Positions 1-9,452 are shown, counted from the stretch's first letter. The stretch is 22,500 nt of DNA from Chrysomallon squamiferum (GCA_012295275.1 CM022668.1:15428391-15450890), one strand, 5' to 3'. Numbers and translations: made by a program. The notes: generated from the letters alone by a model not told the origin.

Positions 1-344
1 AAAGGAAAGTAATAGAAATCCTCTGCAGTCGAAATCGCGTGTGTGCCGTCATTGTTTAAGAAATCAGTGCGCTTTATCCAGCTATGGATTTTGCAGACAC
101 GAAGTCTAAAATAACTGTAAAATTCGTTCACGCATTAAGCATAATATCTGTTATTAGCACGATTCATTAGGGAAGCCTGTAATAACGTATATACAGATGA
201 CGTCACAGAAGGACTTCGTCATAAAAAAAAAGCAAACAAAAGAGTATGTATATTTTTGGACTAAAACATCCCCGAAGATATTGTAGCTAAAACTTCGAGT
301 AAATATTGTGTTCAGTAATAGAAAGAAAGAAAAGATATAAAACA
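1..344. other. AT-rich unique sequence, no gene seen
   Basis: No open frame with credible composition is present. The only distinct site is a perfect cAMP-response-type palindrome TGACGTCA at 198-205. The stretch ends where a long T homopolymer begins. Confidence 0.6.
198..205. promoter_or_regulatory. CRE-type palindrome TGACGTCA
   Basis: This is an exact match to the full CREB/ATF consensus palindrome. Whether a factor binds here cannot be known from sequence. It is one of five exact copies in the window (198, 8759, 9976, 10160, 21799). Confidence 0.25.

Positions 345-371
<27 letters not shown>
345..371. repeat. T homopolymer (27)
   Basis: Uninterrupted run of T, read directly. It could be a microsatellite or the complement of a retroposed poly(A) tail. 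No recognisable element body adjoins it. Confidence 0.97.
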
Positions 372-375
<4 letters not shown>

Positions 376-475
376 CCGCTGAATGTCGTAATTAAGCCTA
401 TCAATAAATAATTTTTCGTAATGAAAGAAAATCAGAGTATCGAAATTTATCTTCCATTGTTAATATTTTCTTTTG

Positions 476-476
<1 letters not shown>

Positions 477-511
<35 letters not shown>
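477..511. repeat. T homopolymer (35), longest in the window
   Basis: Uninterrupted T run, followed by T-rich sequence to about 590. The short open frame spanning it reads mostly phenylalanine and is an artefact. Confidence 0.97.
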
Positions 512-658
512 CACTTTTAGTTTTTTCTTCTCTTTTTATTTCTCGTTTATTTTATTCTATTATTTTATTCTTTTGTTGTTTTTGTTTCGATTCGATAAAT
601 ATCATTCAGTACAAAATATGTTCCATATTAATATTAATATGGTAATAATAATAAAAAA

Positions 659-689
<31 letters not shown>

Positions 690-690
690 A
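659..690. repeat. (TAAA)8 microsatellite
   Basis: Eight pure tetranucleotide units. Confidence 0.95.
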
Positions 691-719
691 GTTTGAAATT
701 AGAAATGAATAAAAATGAA

Positions 720-800
720 AGAATAATAATAATAACAACAAAAGCAACAGCAACAACAATAACAATAACAATAATAAAAGAATAAGGATAAGATGATGAT
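720..800. repeat. Interrupted AAT/AAC/GAT trinucleotide tract
   Basis: Imperfect AAT, AAC, AGC and GAT triplets run together. Open frames on both strands here are low-complexity. Confidence 0.8.
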
Positions 801-853
801 GATAATGAATAAGAAAAAACTACTAGTACTATTGCTGCCACTATTAACATTTA

Positions 854-906
854 GTACTACAACTACTACTACTACTACTACAGCTACTACTACTACTACT
901 ACTACT
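854..906. repeat. (ACT)n microsatellite
   Basis: About 17 ACT triplets, with interruptions near 861 and 883. In one frame it reads as a threonine run and on the opposite strand as valine, so it is not evidence of coding. Confidence 0.95.
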
Positions 907-962
907 AAAAATCTGCACTTCAAAAATCGTATCACACAATCCTATTGCACAATTTTCCAAGA

Positions 963-1025
963 ATTTTCTCAGAAATTTTAAATGTTCTCAGAATTTTCAA
1001 TCGATGTTCTCAGAATTTTCCAGGA
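963..1025. repeat. Short tandem repeat, 22-bp unit, about 3 copies
   Basis: The 17-mer ATGTTCTCAGAATTTTC occurs exactly at 982-998 and 1004-1020, a period of 22. A diverged earlier copy (TTTTCTCAGAAATTTTA) precedes it at 964-980. Each unit contains a GAANNTTC core, half of a heat-shock-type element, but the upstream TTC is at a non-canonical spacing. Confidence 0.8.
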
Positions 1026-1079
1026 TTATTTTCAAAACCAAATCTGTTATTAAAACTGTTCACTTTGCTAAAACCAAAC

Positions 1080-1450
1080 CAAACTTAAAACTGTTGCAAA
1101 ATGTTTGCCTTAAACTGTCTGATATACGGGAAGCCTAGCAAATGGGAGAAAACCAGGATTTCCTCTAAGATTCGCGAGTTCACGTGCGAGTGCGCAGACG
1201 CAGTACTGGTGCGACGCATATCTGAACGTTGCCTCCCATGTTAGTTTACAAAATACAGTTGTTTCTGGCCACTCAAAGCATAAAAAGTTCCGCTCTATGG
1301 TTTGGGAAAAATTAGAAGGAACAACTGAAGGAAACCGCTATAATCACAATGCTCGAAATAACAAGCGGTTGTCTGCTGGAACGAGGAAGAAACAAAAACT
1401 AAAAACTCATCTATATTTTCTAGCTAAATAAGCAGATTAACGCGGAACTG
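1080..1450. other. GC-richer unique stretch without a supported gene
   Basis: This segment has several CpGs, notably around 1170-1215, and an E-box CACGTG at 1181-1186. A 7-bp inverted repeat AACCGCT/AGCGGTT lies at 1333-1339 and 1364-1370. Stops occur in all frames at short distance and no splice-bounded exon stands out. It may be conserved or regulatory DNA. Confidence 0.4.
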
Positions 1451-1699
1451 GGTTAGACTAATAGGAATATTAATCGGATTTGTATAAATGTCAATATATG
1501 TGATTATTATTTGATGCGTACTTTTTCCATGCAATGATTTTATTTTCTTGTTATTTAAAAAAAATAAATACATTTGTTGATATTATTTGTTGGGTTTTTT
1601 GTATGTGTGTTTGTTTGTTTAACTGTATGTTTCTTGTTTTGTATTAATTTGTTGGTTGGTTTGTTCTTATTTGTAATATGTGTGTCAGTAGCAATATAC

Positions 1700-1943
1700 T
1701 TCGTTAGAGCAGTGGCAGTAGTAATTGTCGTTGTCATATTAGCAGTAGTGGTAGTAGTCGTAGTAGTAATCGAGTCGTAGTAGTAGTAGTAACAGTAGTA
1801 GCTGTATTAGTCGTACTAGTTGTTGTAATAAAGTTGTTGTAGTAGTAGCAGTTGTTGGTAGACGTAGTAGTAGTAGTAGTAAAACAGCTAGTGGAGATGT
1901 TGTTGTTCTTGGTTGGTGACGTAGCGATAGTAGTAGTAGTAGT

Positions 1944-1976
<33 letters not shown>

Positions 1977-2100
1977 TAGTAGTAGTAGTAGTAGTAGTAG
2001 TAGTAACGGCAGAAGTTATATACTACTTGTGGGTAGCTATTATTTGTTATATATTTTGTTGTTGCTGTTGCTGTTATCGTCGTATTCGTTTTAGCAGGTG
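1700..2100. repeat. Compound TAG/CAG/TTG trinucleotide satellite
   Basis: Long interrupted array of TAG and TTG triplets with a purer block at 1928-2004. Inside it a CAG tract (about 1944-1975) sits between two TAG tracts. Open frames on both strands across it are homopolymeric V, L, A, S or Y and are not genes. Confidence 0.95.
1944..1975. repeat. (CAG)n tract nested in (TAG)n
   Basis: About ten CAG units are flanked on both sides by TAG units in the same phase. This suggests a T-to-C change in one TAG unit that then expanded. It is not in a supported reading frame. Confidence 0.9.
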
Positions 2101-2174
2101 TAACCGTAGCAGCTGCAACTGTATTTATTATCATTGTTGTTTGTTATTTTAGTTGTTGTCGCAGCTTGTCTGAT

Positions 2175-2440
2175 TATCACATCACCAATGTTATCATCAT
2201 CATTAAAATAATTATTATCATCATCAACATCATCACTATCATCATCATTATTATCATCATCAGTAACATCATCAAAATCATCATTAGCATCATCAACATC
2301 ATTATCATCTTCATCATCATCACATCATTATTATCACCGTTAACATCATCAACATCACAGTCATCATCATCATTATCACCGTTAACATCATCAACATCAC
2401 AGTCATCATCACCATTATCACCGTCAAGCCGCAGATTATA
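2175..2440. repeat. (ATC)n satellite with a 42-bp higher-order repeat
   Basis: ATC/AAC/ATT triplets cover most of the interval. At the right end the unit beginning ACCGTTAACATC recurs at 2336, 2378 and (partly) 2420, a 42-bp period with near identity. Because 42 is a multiple of 3, both strands read 14-residue peptide repeats, but there is no supported gene. Confidence 0.9.
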
Positions 2441-2890
2441 AGAAGAACGGCTCTCAATATGGCACTCTCTCAGGAGTAGGTGATTTCGTATCGTTAGCCG
2501 CAAGATTCCCTCAAGCCATCAGAAAAATAATGAGAGCACGTGGACACGTTTCCGAGAACAAAAATAAGACAGAAGATTCTCTGCCAAATTCGTCACCTCT
2601 TCGATCGATAATGGGTAGCCGGTCGTAATCTGGTTTGTACGAAATCCTTCTGTCTTTTTTCTCTTTTTTTCTGTCAGTTTGTGCTGAAGTCTGTTTTCGT
2701 AATGGGGTTGCAATCTGCTAACGAATGGACTTGTCACTGTGTCGCTAAACTCGTTTTTGTCTCAGCTGACAACCATTTTGAGCGTCTCTCAGCTAGAAAC
2801 GACTTTTCTCTGTTATTGTTGTTTATATTGCTGATGTCAGTGCTGATGATGGCGAGAAGTGATGATGATGTTGTTGACGATGTACTTAAC
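2441..2890. other. Unique sequence, no supported gene
   Basis: Mixed-composition DNA with an E-box CACGTG at 2537-2542. A plus-strand open frame (2681-2980, 99 codons) and a minus-strand frame (2519-2737, 72 codons) cross it. The first runs into an aspartate tract made by the GAT array, and neither resembles a protein family I know. Confidence 0.4.
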
Positions 2891-2919
2891 GATGATGATG
2901 ATGATGATGATGATGATGA
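2891..2919. repeat. (GAT)n microsatellite
   Basis: Nearly ten pure GAT units. Imperfect GAT triplets extend on both sides (about 2845-2933). Confidence 0.95.
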
Positions 2920-2980
2920 CTCTAATGATGGAGGTATAATGCTTCCAGTGGGTATATTAAGAAGAACTATGTCTTTCTAA

Positions 2981-3640
2981 CGTGTATCAACCAAATGATT
3001 AACAATTTGAGGAAACGGAAGACGATCCATTAAGGCTGATATTTAAATAAACTAAAATGCTTAATGTTTACAGGATATTGCAGAATATTTCTTTTATAAA
3101 ACCAAATAAAAGCCTTTTATTGTATTAAAATATACACCTGACAGCCAGTTCACAAACAGCGGTATTCATAAAAGCAGAAATCACTTTTACCTGTGTTTCA
3201 ATATCCGACGGTAACTAAAGACACTTGCAATCATCATCAGCGTAAATTAATTACATCCAGCTCGCTGCAGCCACTGTTGAAACAAAGAGGTGCTCTTCAG
3301 TGTCGTGAGGAAATAACCACGCAGAAAGGAAATTGGTCTCGATAAATCCAGACGCTCGTGCTAGTTAAGATACAGGTTCTGTAAATCGAGACCGACGCGA
3401 TTAGCGAGCGACCTCTGGTAGTCGTTAGACGCGAAGGGTTAAAGGCGACAAATGAGATAATATTTCAATACAAAATTTTAACACGTATTTTGGCATTAAA
3501 AGGTTCTTAGTGTAATGAAAAACTGCTGTGGAGCTATGACTGGAACGGGAAAATAATTTGAATACCAGAACAGGAGAACTGATCTTTAGATTTATCATGC
3601 CTACGACTCGCACCTTACACAAAAATGTAGTTGTTTCTTA
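2981..3640. other. AT-rich unique sequence with a long-loop inverted repeat
   Basis: No gene is supported. A 65-codon minus-strand frame at 3425-3622 has ordinary composition but no recognisable domain. The segment includes a perfect 9-bp inverted repeat, GGTCTCGAT at 3335-3343 and ATCGAGACC at 3385-3393, within a GC-richer patch (3300-3430). Confidence 0.4.
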
Positions 3641-3654
3641 TCTGTTGTTGTTGT

Positions 3655-3815
3655 TGCTGTTTGGTTTATTATTAATAGTAGTATTAGTAGTAGAGTTATA
3701 GTACAGTAGTATTAGTAGAAGTAATAAAAGTTGCATTGTTTGTACCGTGTTAGTAGTAATTAGTGACAGTAGTAGAAGTAGTAGTAATAGTAGTAGTAGT
3801 AGTAGTAGTAGTAGA
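3655..3815. repeat. TTG and (TAG)n trinucleotide tract
   Basis: Interrupted TTG, TAG and TAT triplets end in a purer TAG block at about 3788-3814. Poly-leucine and poly-valine frames here are artefacts. Confidence 0.9.
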
Positions 3816-4234
3816 AATGTACAGAATACAAAATGAAATAAACCAAGTTTTTCTTCTTGCTTGTTTGTTCCCAATCTTAATCTTCCTTTTGCTCTTCTGG
3901 CAAATCCCGTTCCAACCGCGTCAAAAAATGCTGAAGACCCTCTCAGAAAGTCATTGGTGTCAAAGGTCAGTGTGGTAAATTTAACAATAATGACTTATTA
4001 GCGACACCTAATTTGTTCGAATTCAAGACTGGTAATCTTCTTATTCAATCACTATGGATAACAAATGAGCTGTCTTTTTGTCCTTATTGAATTAGAGGTT
4101 TGGGAAATTCACTGAAGACGATTTCTGAGAATGTGTAAAATAGATAAAAGAAGAGAAAAGAAAAAGAAGATTAACAGCTTCTGACCCAGATTTTGTTACG
4201 TTGGGTGAAAGAGAAGACATTAATGATTACATTC
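3816..4234. other. Unique AT-rich sequence, nothing recognised
   Basis: No open frame, motif or repeat stands out apart from purine-rich sequence at 4141-4175. Confidence 0.5.
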
Positions 4235-4253
4235 TTTTTTTTTTTTTTTTTTT
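4235..4253. repeat. T homopolymer (19)
   Basis: Uninterrupted T run. Confidence 0.95.
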
Positions 4254-4367
4254 ATTCTGTGGGAAGCTTTGTAAAGATATTAATGTTAATTAAAAGAAGT
4301 AGGAATACAATTATTTATGTGCCAGTAAAAAAAAGAAGAATGAAATTATAAAATGCGAGAGACAGAC

Positions 4368-4376
<9 letters not shown>

Positions 4377-4444
<68 letters not shown>
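4377..4444. repeat. (GA)34 microsatellite
   Basis: 68 pure bases of GA, preceded by imperfect GAGA/GACA. It is a polypurine mirror repeat of the kind able to form triplex DNA. The minus-strand frames read alternating S and L. Confidence 0.97.
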
Positions 4445-4446
<2 letters not shown>

Positions 4447-4656
4447 AAAGAATAAAAAGTGAAAAGAAACAAAGAAAATGAGTTATGAAAAATAAGAAGA
4501 AGAAAAAAACAAAACAAAAAAAACAAAACAAAAAAACAACAACCGAGAATAGAAAACAGAAAATGCAAACAACACTTTCAAGTGGATTACTCGAAAATTA
4601 CGCCAGGTCAATTTTATTAGTTTGAGTGCATCATTTTGTTTTTAAAACACTTTCAA

Positions 4657-4685
4657 CCCAGAGTGTGCGCATTAGCCACACTGGG
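4657..4685. other. Imperfect hairpin, 9 paired bases
   Basis: CCCAGAGTGTG (4657-4667) pairs with CACACTGGG (4677-4685) across a 9-base loop with a 2-base bulge. It may be a remnant of a folded mobile-element sequence or chance. Confidence 0.5.
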
Positions 4686-4832
4686 CACGTCTTGCTGTGC
4701 AGCTACAGGGATATCGATCTACAGTGATCTAATTTTGAAAAAGAAAATTATAGGACTGATCCGCAAAATGAAAAAGAGTCGGTGAAAATTACGCGTGACG
4801 TGTCCCAAGGTGTTTTATATTTCTGAAGTTAT

Positions 4833-4846
4833 CAACGACGTCGTTG
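4833..4846. other. 14-bp perfect palindrome
   Basis: CAACGACGTCGTTG equals its own reverse complement. A second GACGTC core follows at 4855-4860. The centre resembles a CREB/ATF half-site pair, but the flanks do not match the consensus. Confidence 0.6.
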
Positions 4847-5101
4847 CACATAAAGACGTCATGTTTCATTTCAAACTGGAAATGTAAAAATATTTATTTA
4901 ACGATGATCGTCACACCAACGCAAAAACTCTGTCAGTCGTGGCGGAAGTGACAGATCTATTTTCGGTTGTCGCTCTCTGTTTTATGTTGTTGTTGTTTTT
5001 TTTTAATTTATTTTGTATGAAAACTAAATTTTCACTCTCAGTCTTATTTTCTTTGATCCTTTATCACTGAATATGTGAACATAATAGAAATTTATGGGGA
5101 A

Positions 5102-5308
5102 TTTTTTTTTTTTTTTTTGTTCGTTATTGCAGAAACTATTTTCTATACAAATAATGTTGCTTTTTTATTATTATTATTGTCTGCCTGCCATTACGTGACA
5201 GCTTGGAAATTAAGATTCAATAAAGTCATTTCGTCGTGTTTTACCTTTTAATCTTTCATCTACTGTCATTTATATACGTCAAAATTCGCTTAAAAAAAAA
5301 AAAAAAAA
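5102..5308. repeat. T17 and A17 homopolymers flanking AT-rich unique DNA
   Basis: T run at 5102-5118 and A run at 5292-5308, with T-rich DNA and a short TTA tract (5167-5180) between them. No gene is seen. Confidence 0.85.
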
Positions 5309-5600
5309 CTTCTGCTTTAACGAGCAGAACAAGAAAAGAAATGGTGTTTTGTTTATTGATCTGCATTTCAATTTATTTGATGAATATGCAAATTGTTTTT
5401 CTTCATAAAAGGTTACCTGCGAAGGTAATGGATTAATTTATATTATTTATGGTTGCGAAACATTCAGAACCTGTTTTTCTTTCATTCTGCATCGTGTGAG
5501 GTCTTTGATGAGGAGGTGTTGGTACGTTGATTCTGGTTGTACGTTGGATCAAAAATGAGAATGACATCACGAAATGTGGCTTGAGAGAAAGCAATATTTA
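5309..5600. other. Unique sequence, nothing recognised
   Basis: Mixed AT-rich DNA between two repeats. There are no credible open frames or motifs. Confidence 0.5.
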
Positions 5601-5606
5601 ACTTTC

Positions 5607-5656
5607 GTGTGTGTGTGTGTGTATGTGTATGTGTGTGTTGTATATCTATATACGGT

Positions 5657-5710
<54 letters not shown>

Positions 5711-5870
5711 TATGTATCTGTATAATTATATGTATGTATGGTATATGTATTTGTATGTATGTGTTCATATGTAGATGTGGGGTTTTTTTTGTGTGTGTGT
5801 AAATAATTACTTATATGTGGTGTATAGGTGTATGTTTATGTATATATGTGTGTGAGTATGTTTGCATGTT
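5607..5870. repeat. Compound (GT)n-(TA)n satellite
   Basis: GT units at 5607-5640, pure TA at 5659-5707 (about 24 units), then degenerate TGTA/TATG units to about 5870. Y/V/C-rich open frames over it are artefacts. Confidence 0.95.
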
Positions 5871-5910
5871 TAAGTGACTGTATCTTAAACTGAAATTCAA
5901 TAAAAAATCA

Positions 5911-6152
5911 AAAAAAAAAAAAATCAAATAAGGATCGATGCACAATGCTGATGAAAGAGGGAACACAAGATGGATACCTATGGATGGAAATATCGATATA
6001 CGGACGGAAGAACAGTCTAATGGATGGATACACAGACGTAACGCTAAAGAATGATGGATTGTCAGACAGACGGACAATCGCTGCTTAACAGAATGAAAGA
6101 AAAAAACAACAAACAACACCAAAACATCAACTAACAAAAAAAAAAAAAAAAA
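5911..6152. repeat. Degenerate GGAT/GACA-rich stretch between A runs
   Basis: Scattered ATGGATGG, CGGACGG and CAGACAGACGG words suggest a decayed GGAT/GACA tetranucleotide repeat. A 7-bp hairpin GATTGTC/GACAATC (6057-6079) has a 9-base loop. A13 and A17 runs lie at the ends (about 5911-5923 and 6136-6152). Confidence 0.6.
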
Positions 6153-6169
6153 TCAATAATCTTGGAAAC

Positions 6170-6300
6170 ACAAATTAATTATCTGAAAAACATCACAAAC
6201 CCTCTCCGACTTGCGAAATAACGTCCAACATACATTTAACTACCAGCCGTGAATCGATCCAGCTAACTCCAGCATCCCACGCGCTTATCGGCTATAATCA
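6170..6300 (-). mobile_element. Possible tRNA-derived SINE fragment
   Basis: Read on the minus strand, an A-box-like TAGCCGATAAG (6294-6284) is followed 34 bases later by a B-box-like GGATCGATTCA (6260-6250). These match the RNA polymerase III consensus with one and two mismatches. The order and spacing fit a tRNA-derived SINE head. No full cloverleaf can be drawn and no target-site duplication was found. A chance match is possible. Confidence 0.35.
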
Positions 6301-6389
6301 TACACCCCAGGTCCACTCATTTCCAATCATTAACCGAAATATAATAACCGCCGACCCCCCACCCCTCTTTTATCTCTGCACGATCGATC

Positions 6390-6620
6390 AAATTGTCCTA
6401 CGATTATTTCCGAGGCGGGAACATCGACAGTACATCGGCGTCCGCCATGATACTTCCCATAATCCTTGAGAGGTATTATCAGACGATAATGTAGTATTTA
6501 CGGCCGCAGAAAATCGCTTTGTTTGGCAAGAGATATATTTTTCTCCGCCTCTGCGCATCAAAACCAAACACTGCGACGCGAAGCACAATGGCGTTATCGA
6601 CTTTCGTATCTACCGATGGA
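6390..6620. promoter_or_regulatory. Promoter-like GC-richer island, possibly divergent
   Basis: On the minus strand the order is: GC-rich DNA, a sequence resembling the ZNF143/SBS promoter element (plus-strand TTCCCATAATCCTTG, 6454-6468), then ATGGCGG (6448-6442). ATGGCGG is the YY1 core and also a start codon in a strong context. That ATG opens a 14-codon frame (MADADVLSMFPPRK, 6448-6404), too short to be called a gene but compatible with a short upstream frame or first exon. On the plus strand an ATGGCG at 6588 begins a hydrophobic frame that runs into a T homopolymer. The factor names come from animal consensus motifs; function here is inference. Confidence 0.3.
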
Positions 6621-6669
6621 TTTGTTCTGTTATCAGTGTCGTTTGTTTTTATTGTTTCGTTTTCCCTAC

Positions 6670-6671
<2 letters not shown>

Positions 6672-6702
<31 letters not shown>
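6672..6702. repeat. T homopolymer (31)
   Basis: Uninterrupted T run, immediately downstream of the promoter-like island. It truncates any plausible coding frame from there. Confidence 0.97.
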
Positions 6703-7197
6703 CGCTCTCTGAGTGTCTGTTGTGATAAACTGTCTGCGTATCCAGTCTGATGCTCTACAAACGCGGTGGAAAAAAGAAAAAAGAACAAAGCGGAAGAAAA
6801 ATATAAATCTTTTCCGGGTTTTAGATGCAGTCTTTTGTGAAGATTGTAACCGGATGTACGTTTTTGTGTGTTGGCGTATTTTTGTGCTTGATGCAGATTT
6901 AATGTTCTTAGAAAAGAAAAGAAGAATTAAACGATACGACAATAATAAAAAAAAAAATAATAATAAAAAATGTATGAAAATAAAATAAAAGAGGATTTAA
7001 TGAAAAATGGATTAAAGAATAGTATGCAATATCTTTTAAACTGATTTTGTTTTTGCTCAGTTGATCGTGTTTGGCATTGTGGTTGATGTTTTTGTTGGTA
7101 GTTGTGTTGTTCTTGTATTATCATTATTATTATTAAATTTACTTCATTCTTTTTTCTTCTTTTATTTATTATTTTTATTTTTATTTTTGTATTTTTA
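6703..7197. other. AT-rich sequence, no gene
   Basis: Mixed AT-rich DNA with a run of A/AAT between 6940 and 6990. A 91-codon plus-strand frame (6713-6988) and a 97-codon minus-strand frame (6649-6942) overlap each other. Both are lysine- or arginine-rich through simple sequence, and neither is supported. Confidence 0.5.
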
Positions 7198-7440
7198 TTT
7201 TTTTTTTTTTTTTTTTTGTATTTGCATTTTGTTGACGTAAAAGGAATGTTCCACGAATTTTAATTAAACAAAATAATGGGTTATAGAATTAGGGTCCAGA
7301 TTTTTTTTTTTTTATTATTATTTTTTTTTTTTTTATTGTGATTCTCTTCTTTTTTTTCTGGGGATTTTTGTTTCCATATATTCTACGTTTCCTTTCTTTA
7401 TTTATTTTCGATTTTCTTTTTCTTTTTTCATTTTGTCGGA
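7198..7440. repeat. T-rich stretch with T20, T13 and T14 runs
   Basis: T runs at 7198-7217, 7301-7313 and 7321-7334, separated by short unique sequence and TTA triplets. Confidence 0.9.
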
Positions 7441-7509
7441 TCTTTAAGTGCAAAACAATCAATTAAAAAATTCAACTAAACTTTCAGAGAATATTTGATT
7501 TTTTACTTC

Positions 7510-7790
7510 AACGACGACGACAGTTTGATCCTCATGACGATGATGAGAATTATGATAATTAAAAAATAGTGATAATGATGATTACATTAATACAAAAAAA
7601 TATTTTGACGATGGTGATGGTTATGATGATAATAGTAATGAATAGTGTGATACTGATGACAATGATGATGCTGTTGATGATGATGATGATAATAACGATA
7701 GCATGATGTCTATTGTAAGACAAACAAATAAACAAATAAACAAACAAATAAATAAATAAATAAACAAATAAATATATAAATAAATAACAG
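7510..7790. repeat. Imperfect (GAT)n followed by (AAAY)n
   Basis: GAT/AAT triplets run from 7510 to about 7710. Tetranucleotides AAAC and AAAT follow at 7721-7788. The minus-strand isoleucine-rich frame is an artefact. Confidence 0.85.
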
Positions 7791-7834
7791 CTTTAGAGTC
7801 AGAACTCGATCTGTAAAAGTCCTACAACAGCAAA

Positions 7835-7910
7835 ATTAAAAACTCACGAGCTCGTCCTTCAGGGCGAATTGAACCCGGATCTGTCCACGCCTGGGAGCGA
7901 TCTGTTATAG
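7835..7910 (-). mobile_element. Possible tRNA-like SINE fragment
   Basis: On the minus strand GGTTCAATTCG (7875-7865) matches the polymerase III B-box GGTTCRANNCC except for the last base. It lies in a GC-richer patch unlike its surroundings. The T-stem does not pair well and no A-box was found, so it is not an intact tRNA. Confidence 0.3.
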
Positions 7911-8138
7911 ATTTACATCATTGTTCTCCACGCCTCGCTAATTCACTGACAATACATCCATTTCAGAAACGTATTTTACAGAGAAACGCATTGGGAGTAA
8001 TTTGAATCGTAAAGATAATGAAATTCACAGAAGAACGTTTTTAAAAGCCGTCATGAAAATCTATGAGATAATTTTAAAACTGTAAAAAGATGTTAAGACA
8101 TTAGATTATTATATACGCTGATTAAAGATCCTCTGTGT
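7911..8138. other. Unique sequence, nothing recognised
   Basis: AT-rich DNA without credible frames or repeats. Confidence 0.5.
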
Positions 8139-8209
8139 TTTATCTGTCTGTCTGTCTGTCGTTCTATTATATCTATCTTTCTATCTATCTATCGTTCTAT
8201 TTAACTTTG

Positions 8210-8286
<77 letters not shown>

Positions 8287-8290
8287 TCAA
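8139..8290. repeat. Compound TGTC/ATCT/(CA)n/(TA)n satellite
   Basis: TGTC units (about 8143-8160), CTAT units (to about 8200), a CA tract (about 8219-8243) and a TA tract (about 8265-8287) follow each other. Confidence 0.95.
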
Positions 8291-8441
8291 ATAGAATTTT
8301 TCGAGAGATTTGTTTACCTATTTAGTGTAATTTAATTCATTAGCACCTTTTTAATATAATTTTGTCTTAATTTTAAAAATTATAGACTGTTTTTATTACT
8401 GCTATTTGTATTTTTTTGTTTGTTTGTTTTGTTGTATGTAG

Positions 8442-8463
8442 TTTTTTTTTTTTTTTTTTTTTT
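8442..8463. repeat. T homopolymer (22)
   Basis: Uninterrupted T run after TTTG repeats (8411-8432). Confidence 0.97.
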
Positions 8464-8880
8464 ACACTTTTCCGGATAAACTAAAAAGTAGTAATAAACT
8501 ATAGTAAGATATTCTCTGATAAATAAAACCTCACTTTTAATATAAAGCTGAAATCTGTGTAATTTAACGCGACATATTGATTCGTAAAATTATATTAAAT
8601 GTTTTTTATTATTATTATTGTCAGTTTGTATTACACTGCGTTACGTCTTATTTTATTTCTATTATTACTTTATTTCAAATATTCGCTCGGTCATTCATTT
8701 ACTTCTGCATTCTTTCTTTCACTAAGCCAGACACTGACTTTAGAAAGATTTATGATGATGACGTCACAATGCAATAACGTAGAATTTCTATTTTTATCCA
8801 AATCTAATGGGATGTTTGATATATTAATGCAAATAAATCAGATATTAATCACCTTTGCAACATGTGTGAGTATTCTCGGT

Positions 8881-8883
<3 letters not shown>
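8464..8883. other. AT-rich unique sequence with a CRE-type site
   Basis: A perfect TGACGTCA lies at 8759-8766. Two overlapping open frames (8577-8777 and 8599-8883) have no recognisable domain and an AT-driven composition, so no gene is called. Confidence 0.45.

Positions 8884-8912
<29 letters not shown>
8884..8912. repeat. T homopolymer (29)
   Basis: Uninterrupted T run. Further T runs of about ten occur at 8970-8980 and 9011-9020. Confidence 0.97.
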
Positions 8913-9020
8913 GACATTTATTAAATTTTCTTTTTTGTAACGGATATCAATATTTGCTAGTTTTTTTGTGTTTTTTTTTTATTAAAATTTAAACATTATT
9001 CTTTATGGGTTTTTTTTTTT

Positions 9021-9450
9021 CTTATTTTGTTACATTTCAAGTATTTAATCCATCATTCTTTCTTTCGTTCATTCATTCACCTTGTTCTCGTCTGTTGACT
9101 GGAGTTCAGCTACTAGGGGAGGGAGTCACGACAAACAAAAATTCTAAATGAAATTTTAAAATTTTACTCAAGACGTTAAATATCCATAACCTGGTTTAAA
9201 ACACATCTCTCAGTGTCTTCTAAGATAATGGTTCTCAAATTTTCATTTCTTATGATCAAAACAATTTGAAGGTTGCAGACGTCTGTTGAAATGTTATACT
9301 TGTGATGCATGCACGGTGAATTATTGTAGTGCATCTATAAGCATTTATACGTTATAAAATTTTGGCTTTTGCTGTTGCCGTCTGTTCGTTTGTACTTCCA
9401 GTAGTGAGACACTGTACACTTTGAAAATCTTTAGTCAACCTTGGTAACAT
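9021..9450. other. Unique sequence leading into a minisatellite
   Basis: No gene is seen. A 10-bp palindrome CAGACGTCTG lies at 9276-9285. The last 50 bases may contain very diverged copies of the array that follows. Confidence 0.45.
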
Positions 9451-9452
9451 TT

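Larger units (their letters stand above)
4445..5101. other. Unique sequence with hairpin and palindrome, no gene
   Basis: Purine-rich at first (4445-4560), then mixed. It contains an imperfect hairpin at 4657-4685 and a 14-bp perfect palindrome at 4833-4846. No open frame is credible. Confidence 0.5.

Noticed and set aside
1181-1198. NRF1-like site near GTGCGCAGACGCAG
   Set aside because: The spacing between the two GCGCA-type halves does not match the NRF1 consensus.
1739-2134. 131-codon minus-strand frame with poly-Y, poly-L and poly-T
   Set aside because: Direct translation of the TAG/CAG satellite.
2336-2425. 14-residue peptide repeat on both strands
   Set aside because: The 42-bp DNA repeat is a multiple of three, so any frame gives a peptide repeat. 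It lies in an ATC satellite with no gene context.
2681-2980. 99-codon frame with an aspartate tract and a hydrophobic segment
   Set aside because: The aspartate tract is the GAT microsatellite, and no homologous domain was recognised.
7865-7875. Intact tRNA gene around the B-box match
   Set aside because: The T-stem does not pair and no acceptor stem, D-arm or A-box could be drawn.
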